Positions 1-6,742 are shown, counted from the first letter of the stretch. The stretch: DNA of 7,903 nt from Planctomycetia bacterium (GCA_005773755.1 SXHE01000373.1:1-7903); one strand, 5' to 3'. Made by a program: numbers and translations. The notes: generated by a model not told the origin, from the letters alone.

Positions 1-50
1 GAATTCATCTGCGTCTGCTCTGCGCCATCAGCGGGCCAATCTTCGGTCAT
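1..50 (-). CDS. Possible small coupled reading frame, cut by the left edge
   Basis: An ATG at 50-48 on the minus strand follows the TGA stop of the decaheme cytochrome gene directly (TGAATG). It is preceded by AAGGGG (62-57) with a 6-nt spacer, a good ribosome binding site lying inside the cytochrome's last codons. The visible peptide is MTEDWPADGAEQTQMN, open to the edge. It contains no recognisable domain. Its start resembles the degenerate ATCTGCG-rich leader sequences that I associate, from memory only, with short GxxExxY-type proteins in planctomycetes, so that identity is a guess. Sixteen codons can be open by chance; the coupling geometry and ribosome binding site are the only positive evidence. 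Confidence 0.3.
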   Translation of the reverse strand, partial: MTEDWPADGAEQTQMN

Positions 51-1649
51 TCACTTCCCCTTGAGCCAGTCCGCGAGGTCGCGGGGCTGTTTGGGGAACC
101 AGCTCTCGCCGCCGCGCCCCTGCATCGGCTGGTCGCCGTGGTGGTAGCGGTGGCAGTCGGTGCAGTTGTGGCGCACGCCGCCGCCGGATACCTTCGAGCC
201 GTCGGGCAGCGTCACCTTCGTGTGCTGCGGCGAGTGGCACGCGCGACACGACTGCATCCCCTCGATCTGCACCGGCTCCGGCTTGGCCGCGTCCACCGGC
301 GAGATGGTCGCGCCGCCGGTTCCGGGGTGACAGGTGGCGCAGGTCGCTCCGCGGTGGGCCGCGTGGTTGAACTTCGCGTGCTTGAACCAGACCGTGCGGT
401 CCGGGACCGGGACGATACTGATTTCCTTCCCAATACCGATGGCTTGGTGGCACTTCGCGCAGCCGTCGCCGGAGAAGAGTTGCCGCTGCGCGGCCTGCGC
501 GAGTCGGTCGGTTTCGTCCGCGAGGGTGCGCCCGCCGGCGGGGGAGGGCGCGTCGAACTTACCGCCGGGTTCGGCGGGCACCGCGATCAGCGGGTTCCCG
601 GTCGCAATCATGTTCTTCAGGTAGCCGGCTTTCAGGTCACCGAGCAGTTCGGTCGGTTGCTTGCGGTGCGGCACGTCGAAGCCGGGCACGACCTTGCCGG
701 CGCTGGCACCAGCCGGTGCGCCGAGCGGGTGGCACGAGCGACAACTCGCCTCGAAGTTGATGGGCAGGAAGTACGCGCCTTCCGGGCGCGGCGGCAGCAG
801 TGAGCGGGTCGGCTCGCCCAGCGCGTCGAGTGCGGCTTTCAGCTTCTCGTGCTGGGTCGTCCCGATACCGGAATCGAGTTTGTGGCACGAGGCGCAGTCG
901 AGCGAAACGAGCGCGTCGTCGCCCTGACCGGGCTTGCGGTAGCGGTCAGCCGCTGGCCCACCCGCGAGTTGCTTGATGCGGCCCAGCGTCATGGCTTCCT
1001 TCCCGCCGGGCGAATACGCCTGGCCGGGGTTCATGTGGACCGCGTGGCTGAACGTGAGCGTGCGCGGCTTCGCGGCGAGGTCAAGCGACCGGAACTCCGG
1101 GTGGTCCGATACGAAACTCGTGATCTTGTTCTGGTACGGCTTGCCGGACAGCGACGCGGTGGCGTCGTGATGTTTGCCGAGGTCCGTGTGGCACTTGGTG
1201 CAGTGACTATCCTCGATGCGGACGAGCGAATTCAGTCGGCCGTTGTGGTCGTGGTGGCAGTTCGAGCAGCGGTTGTGGAACTGCTTCGCGTCATCGGTTA
1301 CGGACCCGTGGTGGGCGGCCCCGGCGTGGCACTTGTCGCAGGTGAGGTCGTGCCACCGGCCGCGGGCGTTGAACACCTGGAAGCTGAACAGGTCGCGAGT
1401 CGTTTGCGGAACGTGGCAGGCCGCGCAGTTGTGGTCGAAGGCCGCGTGCGGGTTCGCGAGCGCGCCGTGGGTGTGGCCGTAGGCGACCCGCTCCGGCTGG
1501 AGCGCGTCGATCACCGCGTACCCGGCCGCCGCGAGGAACGCGACGACCGACAGCGCGTACTTGCCGCGCCGGATCGCGTCCGGGTTGCGGAAGTACCCGC
1601 GCCGCCCGATGTAACGGTCCGACAGGTCGCGGCTCGGAGAGCGTGGCAT
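51..1649 (-). CDS. Membrane-anchored decaheme c-type cytochrome
   Basis: The 532-aa product is an electron carrier anchored in the cytoplasmic membrane with its haem domain outside. Residues 1-30 are basic, residues 31-50 form one hydrophobic helix, and the rest contains ten CXXCH covalent haem sites whose first cysteines are at 75, 104, 128, 150, 252, 303, 397, 437, 468 and 496. They fall in a 4+2+4 arrangement. Many additional histidines (for example FSHAVH near 201-205 and HAKFNHAAH near 424-432) could be distal ligands, which suggests bis-His haems. ATG at 1649 is chosen; a TTG extension to 1697 would add only 16 residues that are translated repeat sequence. No strong ribosome binding site is visible. 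The gene lies 64 bp downstream of a diheme cytochrome b-like membrane gene on the same strand, its probable redox partner. The class is certain; physiological donor and acceptor are unknown. Confidence 0.93.
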   Translation of the reverse strand: MPRSPSRDLSDRYIGRRGYFRNPDAIRRGKYALSVVAFLAAAGYAVIDALQPERVAYGHTHGALANPHAAFDHNCAACHVPQTTRDLFSFQVFNARGRWHDLTCDKCHAGAAHHGSVTDDAKQFHNRCSNCHHDHNGRLNSLVRIEDSHCTKCHTDLGKHHDATASLSGKPYQNKITSFVSDHPEFRSLDLAAKPRTLTFSHAVHMNPGQAYSPGGKEAMTLGRIKQLAGGPAADRYRKPGQGDDALVSLDCASCHKLDSGIGTTQHEKLKAALDALGEPTRSLLPPRPEGAYFLPINFEASCRSCHPLGAPAGASAGKVVPGFDVPHRKQPTELLGDLKAGYLKNMIATGNPLIAVPAEPGGKFDAPSPAGGRTLADETDRLAQAAQRQLFSGDGCAKCHQAIGIGKEISIVPVPDRTVWFKHAKFNHAAHRGATCATCHPGTGGATISPVDAAKPEPVQIEGMQSCRACHSPQHTKVTLPDGSKVSGGGVRHNCTDCHRYHHGDQPMQGRGGESWFPKQPRDLADWLKGK

Positions 1650-1656
1650 CGTGAAC

Positions 1657-1698
1657 CAGAGGACAGAGGACGGTGGACCGAGAGCAGAGGACACCAAA
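1657..1698. repeat. Degenerate 7-bp tandem repeat in the cytochrome spacer
   Basis: On the plus strand the octamer CAGAGGAC occurs at 1657-1664, 1664-1671 and 1685-1692. The starts are 7 and 21 bp apart, so all are in register with a 7-bp period. The two intervening heptads (CGGTGGA and CCGAGAG) and the last one (CACCAAA) are degenerate copies. The array occupies most of the gap between the cytochrome b-like gene and the decaheme cytochrome gene, and it replaces any clear ribosome binding site for the latter. Confidence 0.6.
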
Positions 1699-1713
1699 AG
1701 TCAGAACGTGGGC

Positions 1714-2595
1714 CTACCAGAACTTCATCGCCTTGATCGCGTGCAGCACCATCAGCGAACTCATGGCGACCGACAGCGGCAGGTGCAGCAGCAGCCAGTT
1801 GTGCAGCCAGAAGTGCAACTGCCCCTGGGTGTCCCAGCGGCGGCGCAGTTCGGACAGTTCTTGCAGCCGGTCGAGCGTCTGCCGCGCGGCCGGCGGCACC
1901 GCTTCGCGCAACCGGGCGAACCGCTGCTCGGCATCGGCGGGCGTCGTCAGCGGCGACCGCGACCGCGCTCCGTCTTGCAAGTACGGAACGAGGATCGCGT
2001 CACGGAAGGCGACCAGTTCCGTGGCCAGTGAGCCGCTCACAACCGGCTCCGCGGCCTCTTCTTCCGGCCGCACGGTGATGAGCGCCGAGACGCTGCGCGT
2101 TGCCTCGTCCGCGAGAGACCCGCCGAGCCGGTCGAGCTGCGCCGCGATGGACTCGCCCGGAATCTCTTCCAACATCTTCTGCGGCAGCCACTGCTGCATC
2201 ACCAACCCCCAGATGCCGCTGAAGGTGACCAGCAGGAACAGCACCAGCGTGACCGTGGTGAGCGGCCCTCCGAACCCGAACCCGGCGTGAATGAGGATGA
2301 CCGGCAGGCAGATCAGCCCGGCCCAAACGTGCGCCTGCATCCACAGCCGCGTTCGGCCGAGCCGCTTCCCGCGGTACCACTTGCGCGGCAGGATGAGCAT
2401 CTCGAAGAAGACGATCAGCCCGCCAACGACGCCGCACGAGACGCCGAGTGGCCCGCTCGGTTGCGGGGGCCACGTCCACAGGCCGACGGCGGCCCCGGCC
2501 GCGGCGAACAGCACGCCCGCGAGGGTCACGCCGATGGTGGCGAACACGATCGCGCTGATGCGCCCGCGTACCGACTTGGTCTTGCCGACAAGCAC
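1714..2595 (-). CDS. Five-helix diheme cytochrome b-like membrane protein
   Basis: The 293-aa integral membrane protein probably binds two b-type haems and passes electrons across the membrane. Predicted helices are at about 13-40, 50-69, 87-106, 112-133 and 266-287. Helix 3 carries H89 and H103, and helix 5 carries H271 and H285. Both pairs are 14 residues apart, the spacing expected when two antiparallel helices hold two stacked haems (H89/H271 and H103/H285), as in cytochrome b561 and ferric reductase-type proteins. The very basic loop at 71-83 places the N-terminus and the 135-260 insert in the cytoplasm. That ~125-residue soluble insert is rich in charged, coiled-coil-like helix and unusual for simple b561 proteins. 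Translation starts at GTG 2595, supported by GGAG (2605-2602) with a 6-nt spacer. The gene is first in a likely operon with the decaheme cytochrome. The specific family is unassigned. Confidence 0.8.
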   Translation of the reverse strand: MLVGKTKSVRGRISAIVFATIGVTLAGVLFAAAGAAVGLWTWPPQPSGPLGVSCGVVGGLIVFFEMLILPRKWYRGKRLGRTRLWMQAHVWAGLICLPVILIHAGFGFGGPLTTVTLVLFLLVTFSGIWGLVMQQWLPQKMLEEIPGESIAAQLDRLGGSLADEATRSVSALITVRPEEEAAEPVVSGSLATELVAFRDAILVPYLQDGARSRSPLTTPADAEQRFARLREAVPPAARQTLDRLQELSELRRRWDTQGQLHFWLHNWLLLHLPLSVAMSSLMVLHAIKAMKFW

Positions 2596-2601
2596 TCGCG
2601 T

Positions 2602-2605
2602 CTCC
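2602..2605 (-). promoter_or_regulatory. Ribosome binding site supporting the GTG start
   Basis: GGAG reads on the minus strand 6 nt ahead of GTG 2595. This supports the non-ATG start of the cytochrome b-like gene. Confidence 0.6.
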
Positions 2606-2636
2606 GGTTGTCCGTCAGGGGTGAGTGAGGGACAGG

Positions 2637-2665
2637 ATAGTAACTCACGGCCGCGCGCGGGTCAA
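2637..2665 (-). promoter_or_regulatory. Sigma70-like promoter of the cytochrome b/c pair
   Basis: On the minus strand a -35 box TTGACC (2665-2660) is separated by exactly 17 bp from a -10 box TACTAT (2642-2637). The start point would be near 2630, giving a ~35-nt leader that includes the GGAG site. The match is five of six bases to each consensus hexamer with optimal spacing, notable in such GC-rich DNA. Use of this sequence in vivo is inferred. Confidence 0.6.
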
Positions 2666-2689
2666 CGAGTTGGTTTCAGGAAGAGGGCG

Positions 2690-2827
2690 ATTCTGCGATT
2701 ACGGCCGGCGCGACTCGCAGTCTACCGCGAGAACGAGTTCCCCATCCGAATGCACAACGGCGACGAGTTGACGCTCCCCGACGTGCTACCAGGGTTCGCT
2801 GTCCAGGTGAAGCAGTTCTTCGAGTAG
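2690..2827 (+). pseudogene. C-terminal remnant of a Uma2-family nuclease gene
   Basis: A plus-strand frame ending in TAG at 2825-2827 translates, from about 2690, to a segment with RLAVYRE, then GDELTLPDVLPGF, then a terminal KQFFE. This is the C-terminal signature of Uma2-type (DUF820) PD-(D/E)XK proteins, in which a VYR strand is followed by 'gd.L..dvLPGF...v.elF'. The catalytic N-terminal ~150 residues are absent: reading upstream, the frame enters the promoter region and then the antisense of the cytochrome b-like gene. I therefore read it as a decayed fragment of about 40 codons, not a gene. Recognition is from motif memory over a short stretch. Confidence 0.5.
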
Positions 2828-2870
2828 CAACTTCTGGCGGGCGCGCCCCTGCGGCGGTATCGTTGGAAGC

Positions 2871-3887
2871 ATGAAACCCTTCCTCGCCGCGCTCGCACTG
2901 ATCGTTCCCCTACTCGCTGCGGTCGTGCCCGCGCCTGCGGCCGAACCAGACGCGCCGGACCCGTTCGAGGTGATCGCTGGCCTGAAGCGGTTTTTCAAGA
3001 AGTGTGCGAAGCCGGACGGCTCCTTTCGGCCCGGCATCGACCCCAAGTACGAGGGCATGTCGGACAGCACGTACAGCGACCTCGCCCCCACCGCCTACGC
3101 CATCGTCATCCACAAGACGTTTGGCATGAGCCTGCCCGACGAGGAGAAGACACGCGCGTTCCTGCTATCGCGTCAGGAAAAGGATGGGGCATTCGTGAAC
3201 GAGGCCGGCACGGTCGATCCGAAGTCGGCCGCAGGTCGCGCGTACAACACGACGATGGCGCTCATGGCCCTGCGCGCGCTCGGCACCAAACCAAAGCACG
3301 ACCCGCTGCCTGTGTTCGATGTCGTGCTGAAGGCCGACTACAAGGACTTGCCGCTGTACATGACGAGCTTCTTCCCGCTGGCGTACCTCGCGTGCGACAA
3401 ACCGATCCCGGCGGACGCGGACAAGAAGATCAAGGCGCTCATGGTGCAGACCGACGACGGCTACATCAACGACCACGTCGCGGCGACGTTCCACGCGGCC
3501 CACTACTACCGCTTGGTGGGCGAACCGGTGCCGAAGGCCGACGCGATGCTCAAGCGCGTGCTGCGCGACCAGAAGAAGGACGGGAGCTGGATGCTCAACG
3601 CCCCGGCCCGCGACCGGCACGCCAGCTTCGATGCCGCGTTCATCATCAAGCAACTCGGCGGGAACGCGCCCGGAGCGAAGGCGGCGCTCGCAAAGGTGGC
3701 GAAATGGTCACTGTCGTGCCGCAACACCGACGACGGGTTCGGCCACTACCCCGGCAGCACCTCGGACGCCGACGCCTGCTTCTTCCACGTCGGCACGCTG
3801 GTCATGGCCGGCACGCTGGAGCCGACCGCGCCGCTCCCGAAAGACCCGCACCTGCTAGGATGGGGGCATCTGTTCCCGGTGAAGTGA
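2871..3887 (+). CDS. Exported prenyltransferase/squalene-cyclase-like alpha-toroid protein
   Basis: The 338-aa protein begins with a signal peptide (hydrophobic residues 4-19, likely cut after the alanine run near 22-24), so it acts outside the cytoplasm. The mature part repeats the pattern 'DG-aromatic, loop, long helix' typical of the alpha/alpha toroid of prenyltransferase beta subunits: DGSF at 49, DGAF at 105, DDGY at 195, DGSW at 237 and DDGF at 287, with a weaker unit near 155-175. The best-matching repeat is 283-314 (CRNTDDGFGHYPG... followed by FFHVGTLVMAG). H306 may match the zinc-binding His of Rab geranylgeranyltransferase beta, but the D-x-C zinc ligands are not apparent, so prenyl transfer is unlikely. 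GGAA lies only 2 nt from the ATG, a weak ribosome site. The YgfZ-like gene starts 35 nt downstream. Fold is well supported; function unknown. Confidence 0.8.
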   Translation: MKPFLAALALIVPLLAAVVPAPAAEPDAPDPFEVIAGLKRFFKKCAKPDGSFRPGIDPKYEGMSDSTYSDLAPTAYAIVIHKTFGMSLPDEEKTRAFLLSRQEKDGAFVNEAGTVDPKSAAGRAYNTTMALMALRALGTKPKHDPLPVFDVVLKADYKDLPLYMTSFFPLAYLACDKPIPADADKKIKALMVQTDDGYINDHVAATFHAAHYYRLVGEPVPKADAMLKRVLRDQKKDGSWMLNAPARDRHASFDAAFIIKQLGGNAPGAKAALAKVAKWSLSCRNTDDGFGHYPGSTSDADACFFHVGTLVMAGTLEPTAPLPKDPHLLGWGHLFPVK

Positions 3888-3922
3888 GTCGCCCAACCAC
3901 CGAGAACCTGCCGGAGCGATGA

Positions 3923-4897
3923 ATGACCCCCGACTACACTGCCGCGACCACCTCCGCGGCACTCTTCGACACGTCCGCCGCCGCGAAACTCGTGCTCACC
4001 GGCCCGGACGCGCCGATGTTCCTCGGCAACCTGAGCACCAACGACACGAAGGCGCTCGCACTCGGCGGCGGGTGCGAGGCCTACTTCTGCGACTCGCGCG
4101 CGAAGGTGAAGTTCCAAGCATGGATTTACCACGTTCGCCTGAGCGACAATCGCCACGCGATGTGGGTGGAGACGACGCCGGGCCGGAACACGGACCTCGT
4201 GCAGTACCTCGACCGCTACCTCATCTCGGAGCAAGTGGAGATCACGGACCGCACCGCGGACCTCGCCCAGTTCCACCTCGCCGGGCCGAAGGCGAGCGAA
4301 GTGCTGGCAACCGCGCTGGGCGAACCGGTGCCGGAGTTGCCGCCGTTCGCACACATGGAGCGCACCTTCGGGCGCGATGCGACGTGCTCGATTCGGCGGC
4401 GCGATCAACTCGGCGTGCCGGGCTTCGATCTCGTGTGCCGCACCGACGTGGCCGACGGCGTGAAGCGGATGCTGACCGCGGCCGGTGCGGTCGTCGGCAC
4501 AGCGGAATCGTTCGAGGTTCTTCGCATCGAGGCCGGGACGCCGCTGTTCGGCAACGACATCGACGACAACCGCTTCGTGATGGAAGTGGGCTTCGCGGCG
4601 CGGGCCGTCAGCTACTCGAAGGGGTGCTACCTGGGCCAAGAACCCATCGTGATGGCCCGCGACCGGGCCGGGCACGTGAATCGCGTCTTCGTGCGGCTGA
4701 ACGTGCAGGGCGAACCGCCCGCGCCCGGCACGAAGCTCCTCCGCGACGGTGCGGAAGTCGGCGTTGTGACATCCAGTTGTCACTCGCCGCGATTCGGCCC
4801 GATCGCGCTCGCGTACCTCAAGTGGAAGCACCACGAACCCGGCACGAAGGTGGACGCCGGCGGGCAGGCGGCGGATGTGGGGGCACCACTCGCGTAG
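3923..4897 (+). CDS. ygfZ: YgfZ/GcvT-like folate-binding protein, iron-sulfur cluster maintenance
   Basis: The 324-aa cytoplasmic protein has the tetrahydrofolate-binding fold of the glycine-cleavage T-protein and the YgfZ hallmark KGCYLGQE at 233-240, with the cysteine at 235. It also has the conserved RIEAGTPLFGNDID stretch at 201-214. In E. coli, YgfZ supports the assembly or repair of certain Fe-S enzymes such as MiaB in a folate-dependent way; that role is transferred by family membership. Glycine cleavage itself is unlikely, because the KGCYxGQE signature is specific to the YgfZ branch. The start at 3923 is preceded by GGAG (3913-3916) with a 6-nt spacer; an ATG at 3919 opens a different frame and is not used. 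The gene probably shares a transcript with the upstream exported toroid protein. Its length is typical. Confidence 0.9.
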   Translation: MTPDYTAATTSAALFDTSAAAKLVLTGPDAPMFLGNLSTNDTKALALGGGCEAYFCDSRAKVKFQAWIYHVRLSDNRHAMWVETTPGRNTDLVQYLDRYLISEQVEITDRTADLAQFHLAGPKASEVLATALGEPVPELPPFAHMERTFGRDATCSIRRRDQLGVPGFDLVCRTDVADGVKRMLTAAGAVVGTAESFEVLRIEAGTPLFGNDIDDNRFVMEVGFAARAVSYSKGCYLGQEPIVMARDRAGHVNRVFVRLNVQGEPPAPGTKLLRDGAEVGVVTSSCHSPRFGPIALAYLKWKHHEPGTKVDAGGQAADVGAPLA

Positions 4898-4902
4898 CTG
4901 TT

Positions 4903-4994
4903 GCTCGTAGTGAACCGCTTCGGAGCGGCCTTAGCACAAGGGCAACGGCGAAGCAGGCTGGCCCCGCGACCCGCTGAAGCGGGTCACTACGAGC
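4903..4994. repeat. Inverted pair of REP-like palindromes (REPIN-like)
   Basis: The left arm at 4903-4921 and the reverse complement of the right arm at 4976-4994 agree at 18 of 19 bases (consensus GCTCGTAGTGAMCCGCTTC). Each arm has GTAG (4907-4910 on plus; 4990-4987 on minus) followed by a hairpin: CCGCT/AGCGG with loop TCGG at 4915-4928, and ACCCGCT/AGCGGGT with a 2-nt loop at 4969-4984. A GTAG tetranucleotide plus palindrome, in inverted pairs, is the organisation of REP/BIME elements mobilised by RAYT transposases. The element fills almost the whole 99-bp gap between the convergent YgfZ-like and PQQ genes, and may also end transcription from both sides. No RAYT gene is in the window. Confidence 0.7.
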
Positions 4995-4996
4995 TA

Positions 4997-6268
4997 CTAC
5001 TTTCCAAACACCGCGACGTTCCCCTCGCGGTCGCGACAGTAGTAGCGACCGGCGGCGAGCGCGACGTGTGGCCATGCCTGCGTCTTGAACAGTTTGTCCT
5101 TCACCGCGAGTTCCCTGTAAGCGTCCGGCGACCGCTTCGCGCCCTCGATCAGGGCGAGCTTCCCGCTCAGGCCGTACACCACCAGCCGGCCGTCGCTAGT
5201 GACCACGCACGAGCCGGGGTCGCCGATCGCGCCGCCTTCCCATTTCAGCTTGCCAGTGGCGAAGTCGATACAGCGGATGCGCTGCCACGCGACGTACACG
5301 CAGCCGTCGTGGATGACCGGCGTGCAGACCTTTGACGCGATCTTCGCGCGCCACACTTCCTTCGCGTCCTTCAGGGTGAACTGCACGCGCACCATCGCGT
5401 TGTGGTTGTAGCCGGCCGCGATCACCACGCTGTCGCCGTGGACCGCGGGGCCGGCGATGGTGTTGGCGAAGTCCGTCACCCACGGGAACGTGGCGACCAT
5501 TTTGCCCGCGTTGCCCGCGTCGAGCCGGATCACCGCGAGGTTGCGCTGCGTCAGCACCGCGACGCACGGCACGCCTTCGACAGTCATCGGCGACATGCCG
5601 CCGGTGTGCCCGGCTTCCTCCTTCAAATCGGACGCCCATATTTCCTTGCCCGTTTTCTTGTCGAACGCGATCACGCTGCCGCTCTTCGTGCTGCCGACTT
5701 CGACCAGTAGCCACTCCTTGTACACGAGCGGGGACGACGTGTAGCCGTAGTCACGCTGCGGTGCCGGCGTGAGCTTCGGCCGGCGCGCGGCCTTGTAGTC
5801 GTCGTACAGGTTCTTCCCCCACAGCTTCTTCCCCTCACTGCTGGTGTTCCAACAGTTCAGGTCGCCGTCGGAACTGAGCGTGTAGAGGAAGCCGGTGGCG
5901 GGGTCGAACTCCGGTGTGGACGACGGCCCGGAGTACAGCCCCTCGTCGCCCGCGCGGAACCGGCCGTATCGCGGACACTTGTAGCTCTGCGACCAGAGTT
6001 GCTTGCCGTCCTTCGCGCTCAGGCACAGGAGCGTGTCCTTGCCGTCGAAGTAGCCGAGCGCGAACACGCGGTCGCCCACCACAATGGGGCTGCTCGCGCC
6101 CTCGCCGACGCGCACGGTCCACACGGGCTTGTCCGCGAGCCACGTCTTGCCGTCCCAGCCGGAGACTTCGTCCGTGATGCCATTGCGGTTCGGCCCGCGC
6201 CAGTGTGGCCAGTCCGCGGCGCGGAGTGTGGTTGAGAGGGCAAGTGTGATGAAGAGAGCGAGTCGCAT
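4997..6268 (-). CDS. Exported PQQ-type beta-propeller repeat protein
   Basis: The 423-aa protein has a signal peptide (residues 1-18, cut near LRA-ADW), so it works outside the cytoplasm. Its mature N-terminus carries WPHWRGPNRNG, a signature I associate with the large family of planctomycete PQQ-like propeller proteins. Blades are marked by the repeated pattern 'G-K-x-x-W': DGKQLW at 87, EGKKLW at 145, TGKEIW at 206, DAKEVW at 301 and TGKLKW at 338. This is the same fold as BamB and PQQ dehydrogenases, but no dehydrogenase active-site motif is evident; a scaffold or binding role is more likely. ATG 6268 is preferred, with GGAAAG (6284-6279) 10 nt upstream, over a TTG at 6286. It begins 30 nt after the universal stress protein gene and is probably the last gene of that run. 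Confidence 0.88.
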   Translation of the reverse strand: MRLALFITLALSTTLRAADWPHWRGPNRNGITDEVSGWDGKTWLADKPVWTVRVGEGASSPIVVGDRVFALGYFDGKDTLLCLSAKDGKQLWSQSYKCPRYGRFRAGDEGLYSGPSSTPEFDPATGFLYTLSSDGDLNCWNTSSEGKKLWGKNLYDDYKAARRPKLTPAPQRDYGYTSSPLVYKEWLLVEVGSTKSGSVIAFDKKTGKEIWASDLKEEAGHTGGMSPMTVEGVPCVAVLTQRNLAVIRLDAGNAGKMVATFPWVTDFANTIAGPAVHGDSVVIAAGYNHNAMVRVQFTLKDAKEVWRAKIASKVCTPVIHDGCVYVAWQRIRCIDFATGKLKWEGGAIGDPGSCVVTSDGRLVVYGLSGKLALIEGAKRSPDAYRELAVKDKLFKTQAWPHVALAAGRYYCRDREGNVAVFGK

Positions 6269-6298
6269 GGTATCGTTTCTTTCCAAGCCGCTCGCGAC

Positions 6299-6742
6299 TT
6301 AGCAAGACTTCGGCCGCACGGTAAGCACCGGGCACGGTGCGTGGCGCACCACTTGTTCGGCCACGCTGCCGAGGATGACGCGGGCCAGCCCGTTGCGGCC
6401 GTGGGTGGCGATGCACACCAGGTCGGCGTGCAGGTCGGTCGCCGCCGCGACGATCTCGCCCGCGGGCGAGCCGATCCGCACTTCGGCGCGGGCCGACAGC
6501 TTCTCCGCGGCGATCAGGTTCGCCAGCCCTTGCTTGCCGGAATCGGTGAGCGCGTTCAGGTCGGCGTTCGGCGTGGGGTTGGGCATCACCGCGTCCGGCA
6601 GCGCGAGCACCGTGTCGGGCACGACGTGAAGTAGGATCAGTTCGGCCGAGAACTTGCCCGCAAGTTCGGCCCCGTACCGCACGGCCGGCAGCGCGCAGTT
6701 GCTGAAGTCGGTGGGCACGAGGATGCGTTTGATGGAGACCAT
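6299..6742 (-). CDS. Universal stress protein, UspA family
   Basis: The 147-aa protein is a single Usp domain. It starts with the family's first strand and nucleotide contact (KRILVPTDFS, D12). Near the C-terminus it has the ATP-binding loop THGRNGLARVILGS (113-126) followed by VAEQVVRHAPCPVLTV. The loop fits the ATP-binding pattern G-x2-G-x9-G-(S/T) except that the first glycine is alanine (A112), a common variant. Such proteins are cytoplasmic, usually dimeric, and respond to starvation or stress. The ATG is supported by GAGGG (6753-6749) with a 6-nt spacer. The gene lies between the aminotransferase-fold gene (36 nt upstream) and the PQQ propeller gene (30 nt downstream). Length and motifs are typical. 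Confidence 0.93.
   Translation of the reverse strand: MVSIKRILVPTDFSNCALPAVRYGAELAGKFSAELILLHVVPDTVLALPDAVMPNPTPNADLNALTDSGKQGLANLIAAEKLSARAEVRIGSPAGEIVAAATDLHADLVCIATHGRNGLARVILGSVAEQVVRHAPCPVLTVRPKSC

Noticed and set aside
1..6. GAATTC at the window start as a clone boundary
   Set aside because: The same hexamer also occurs near 1226 within the cytochrome gene; nothing else suggests a cloning junction.
1650..1697. N-terminal extension of the decaheme cytochrome to a TTG codon
   Set aside because: It would translate the heptad repeat. ATG 1649 directly precedes the basic N-terminus and membrane helix.
849..1736. Long plus-strand open frame of 295 codons
   Set aside because: It lies antisense to the decaheme cytochrome. 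Its product is Val/Arg-rich low-complexity sequence, as expected for a GC-rich shadow frame, and shows no domain.
2291..2689. Upstream part of the frame that ends in the Uma2-like segment
   Set aside because: Most of it is antisense to the cytochrome b-like gene and has no Uma2 features; only the end from about 2690 is supported.
3746..4834. Long minus-strand open frame of 362 codons over the YgfZ-like gene
   Set aside because: It is antisense to a gene with clear family motifs, and its translation is His/Arg/Ala-rich without recognisable features.
3919..4977. Plus-strand frame starting at an ATG 4 nt before the YgfZ-like start
   Set aside because: The translation is Arg-rich and unstructured; the overlapping frame starting at 3923 has the KGCYLGQE signature and a properly spaced GGAG.
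6269..6286. TTG start for the PQQ propeller protein
   Set aside because: It would put six extra residues before a normal signal peptide and would consume the GGAAAG ribosome binding site.
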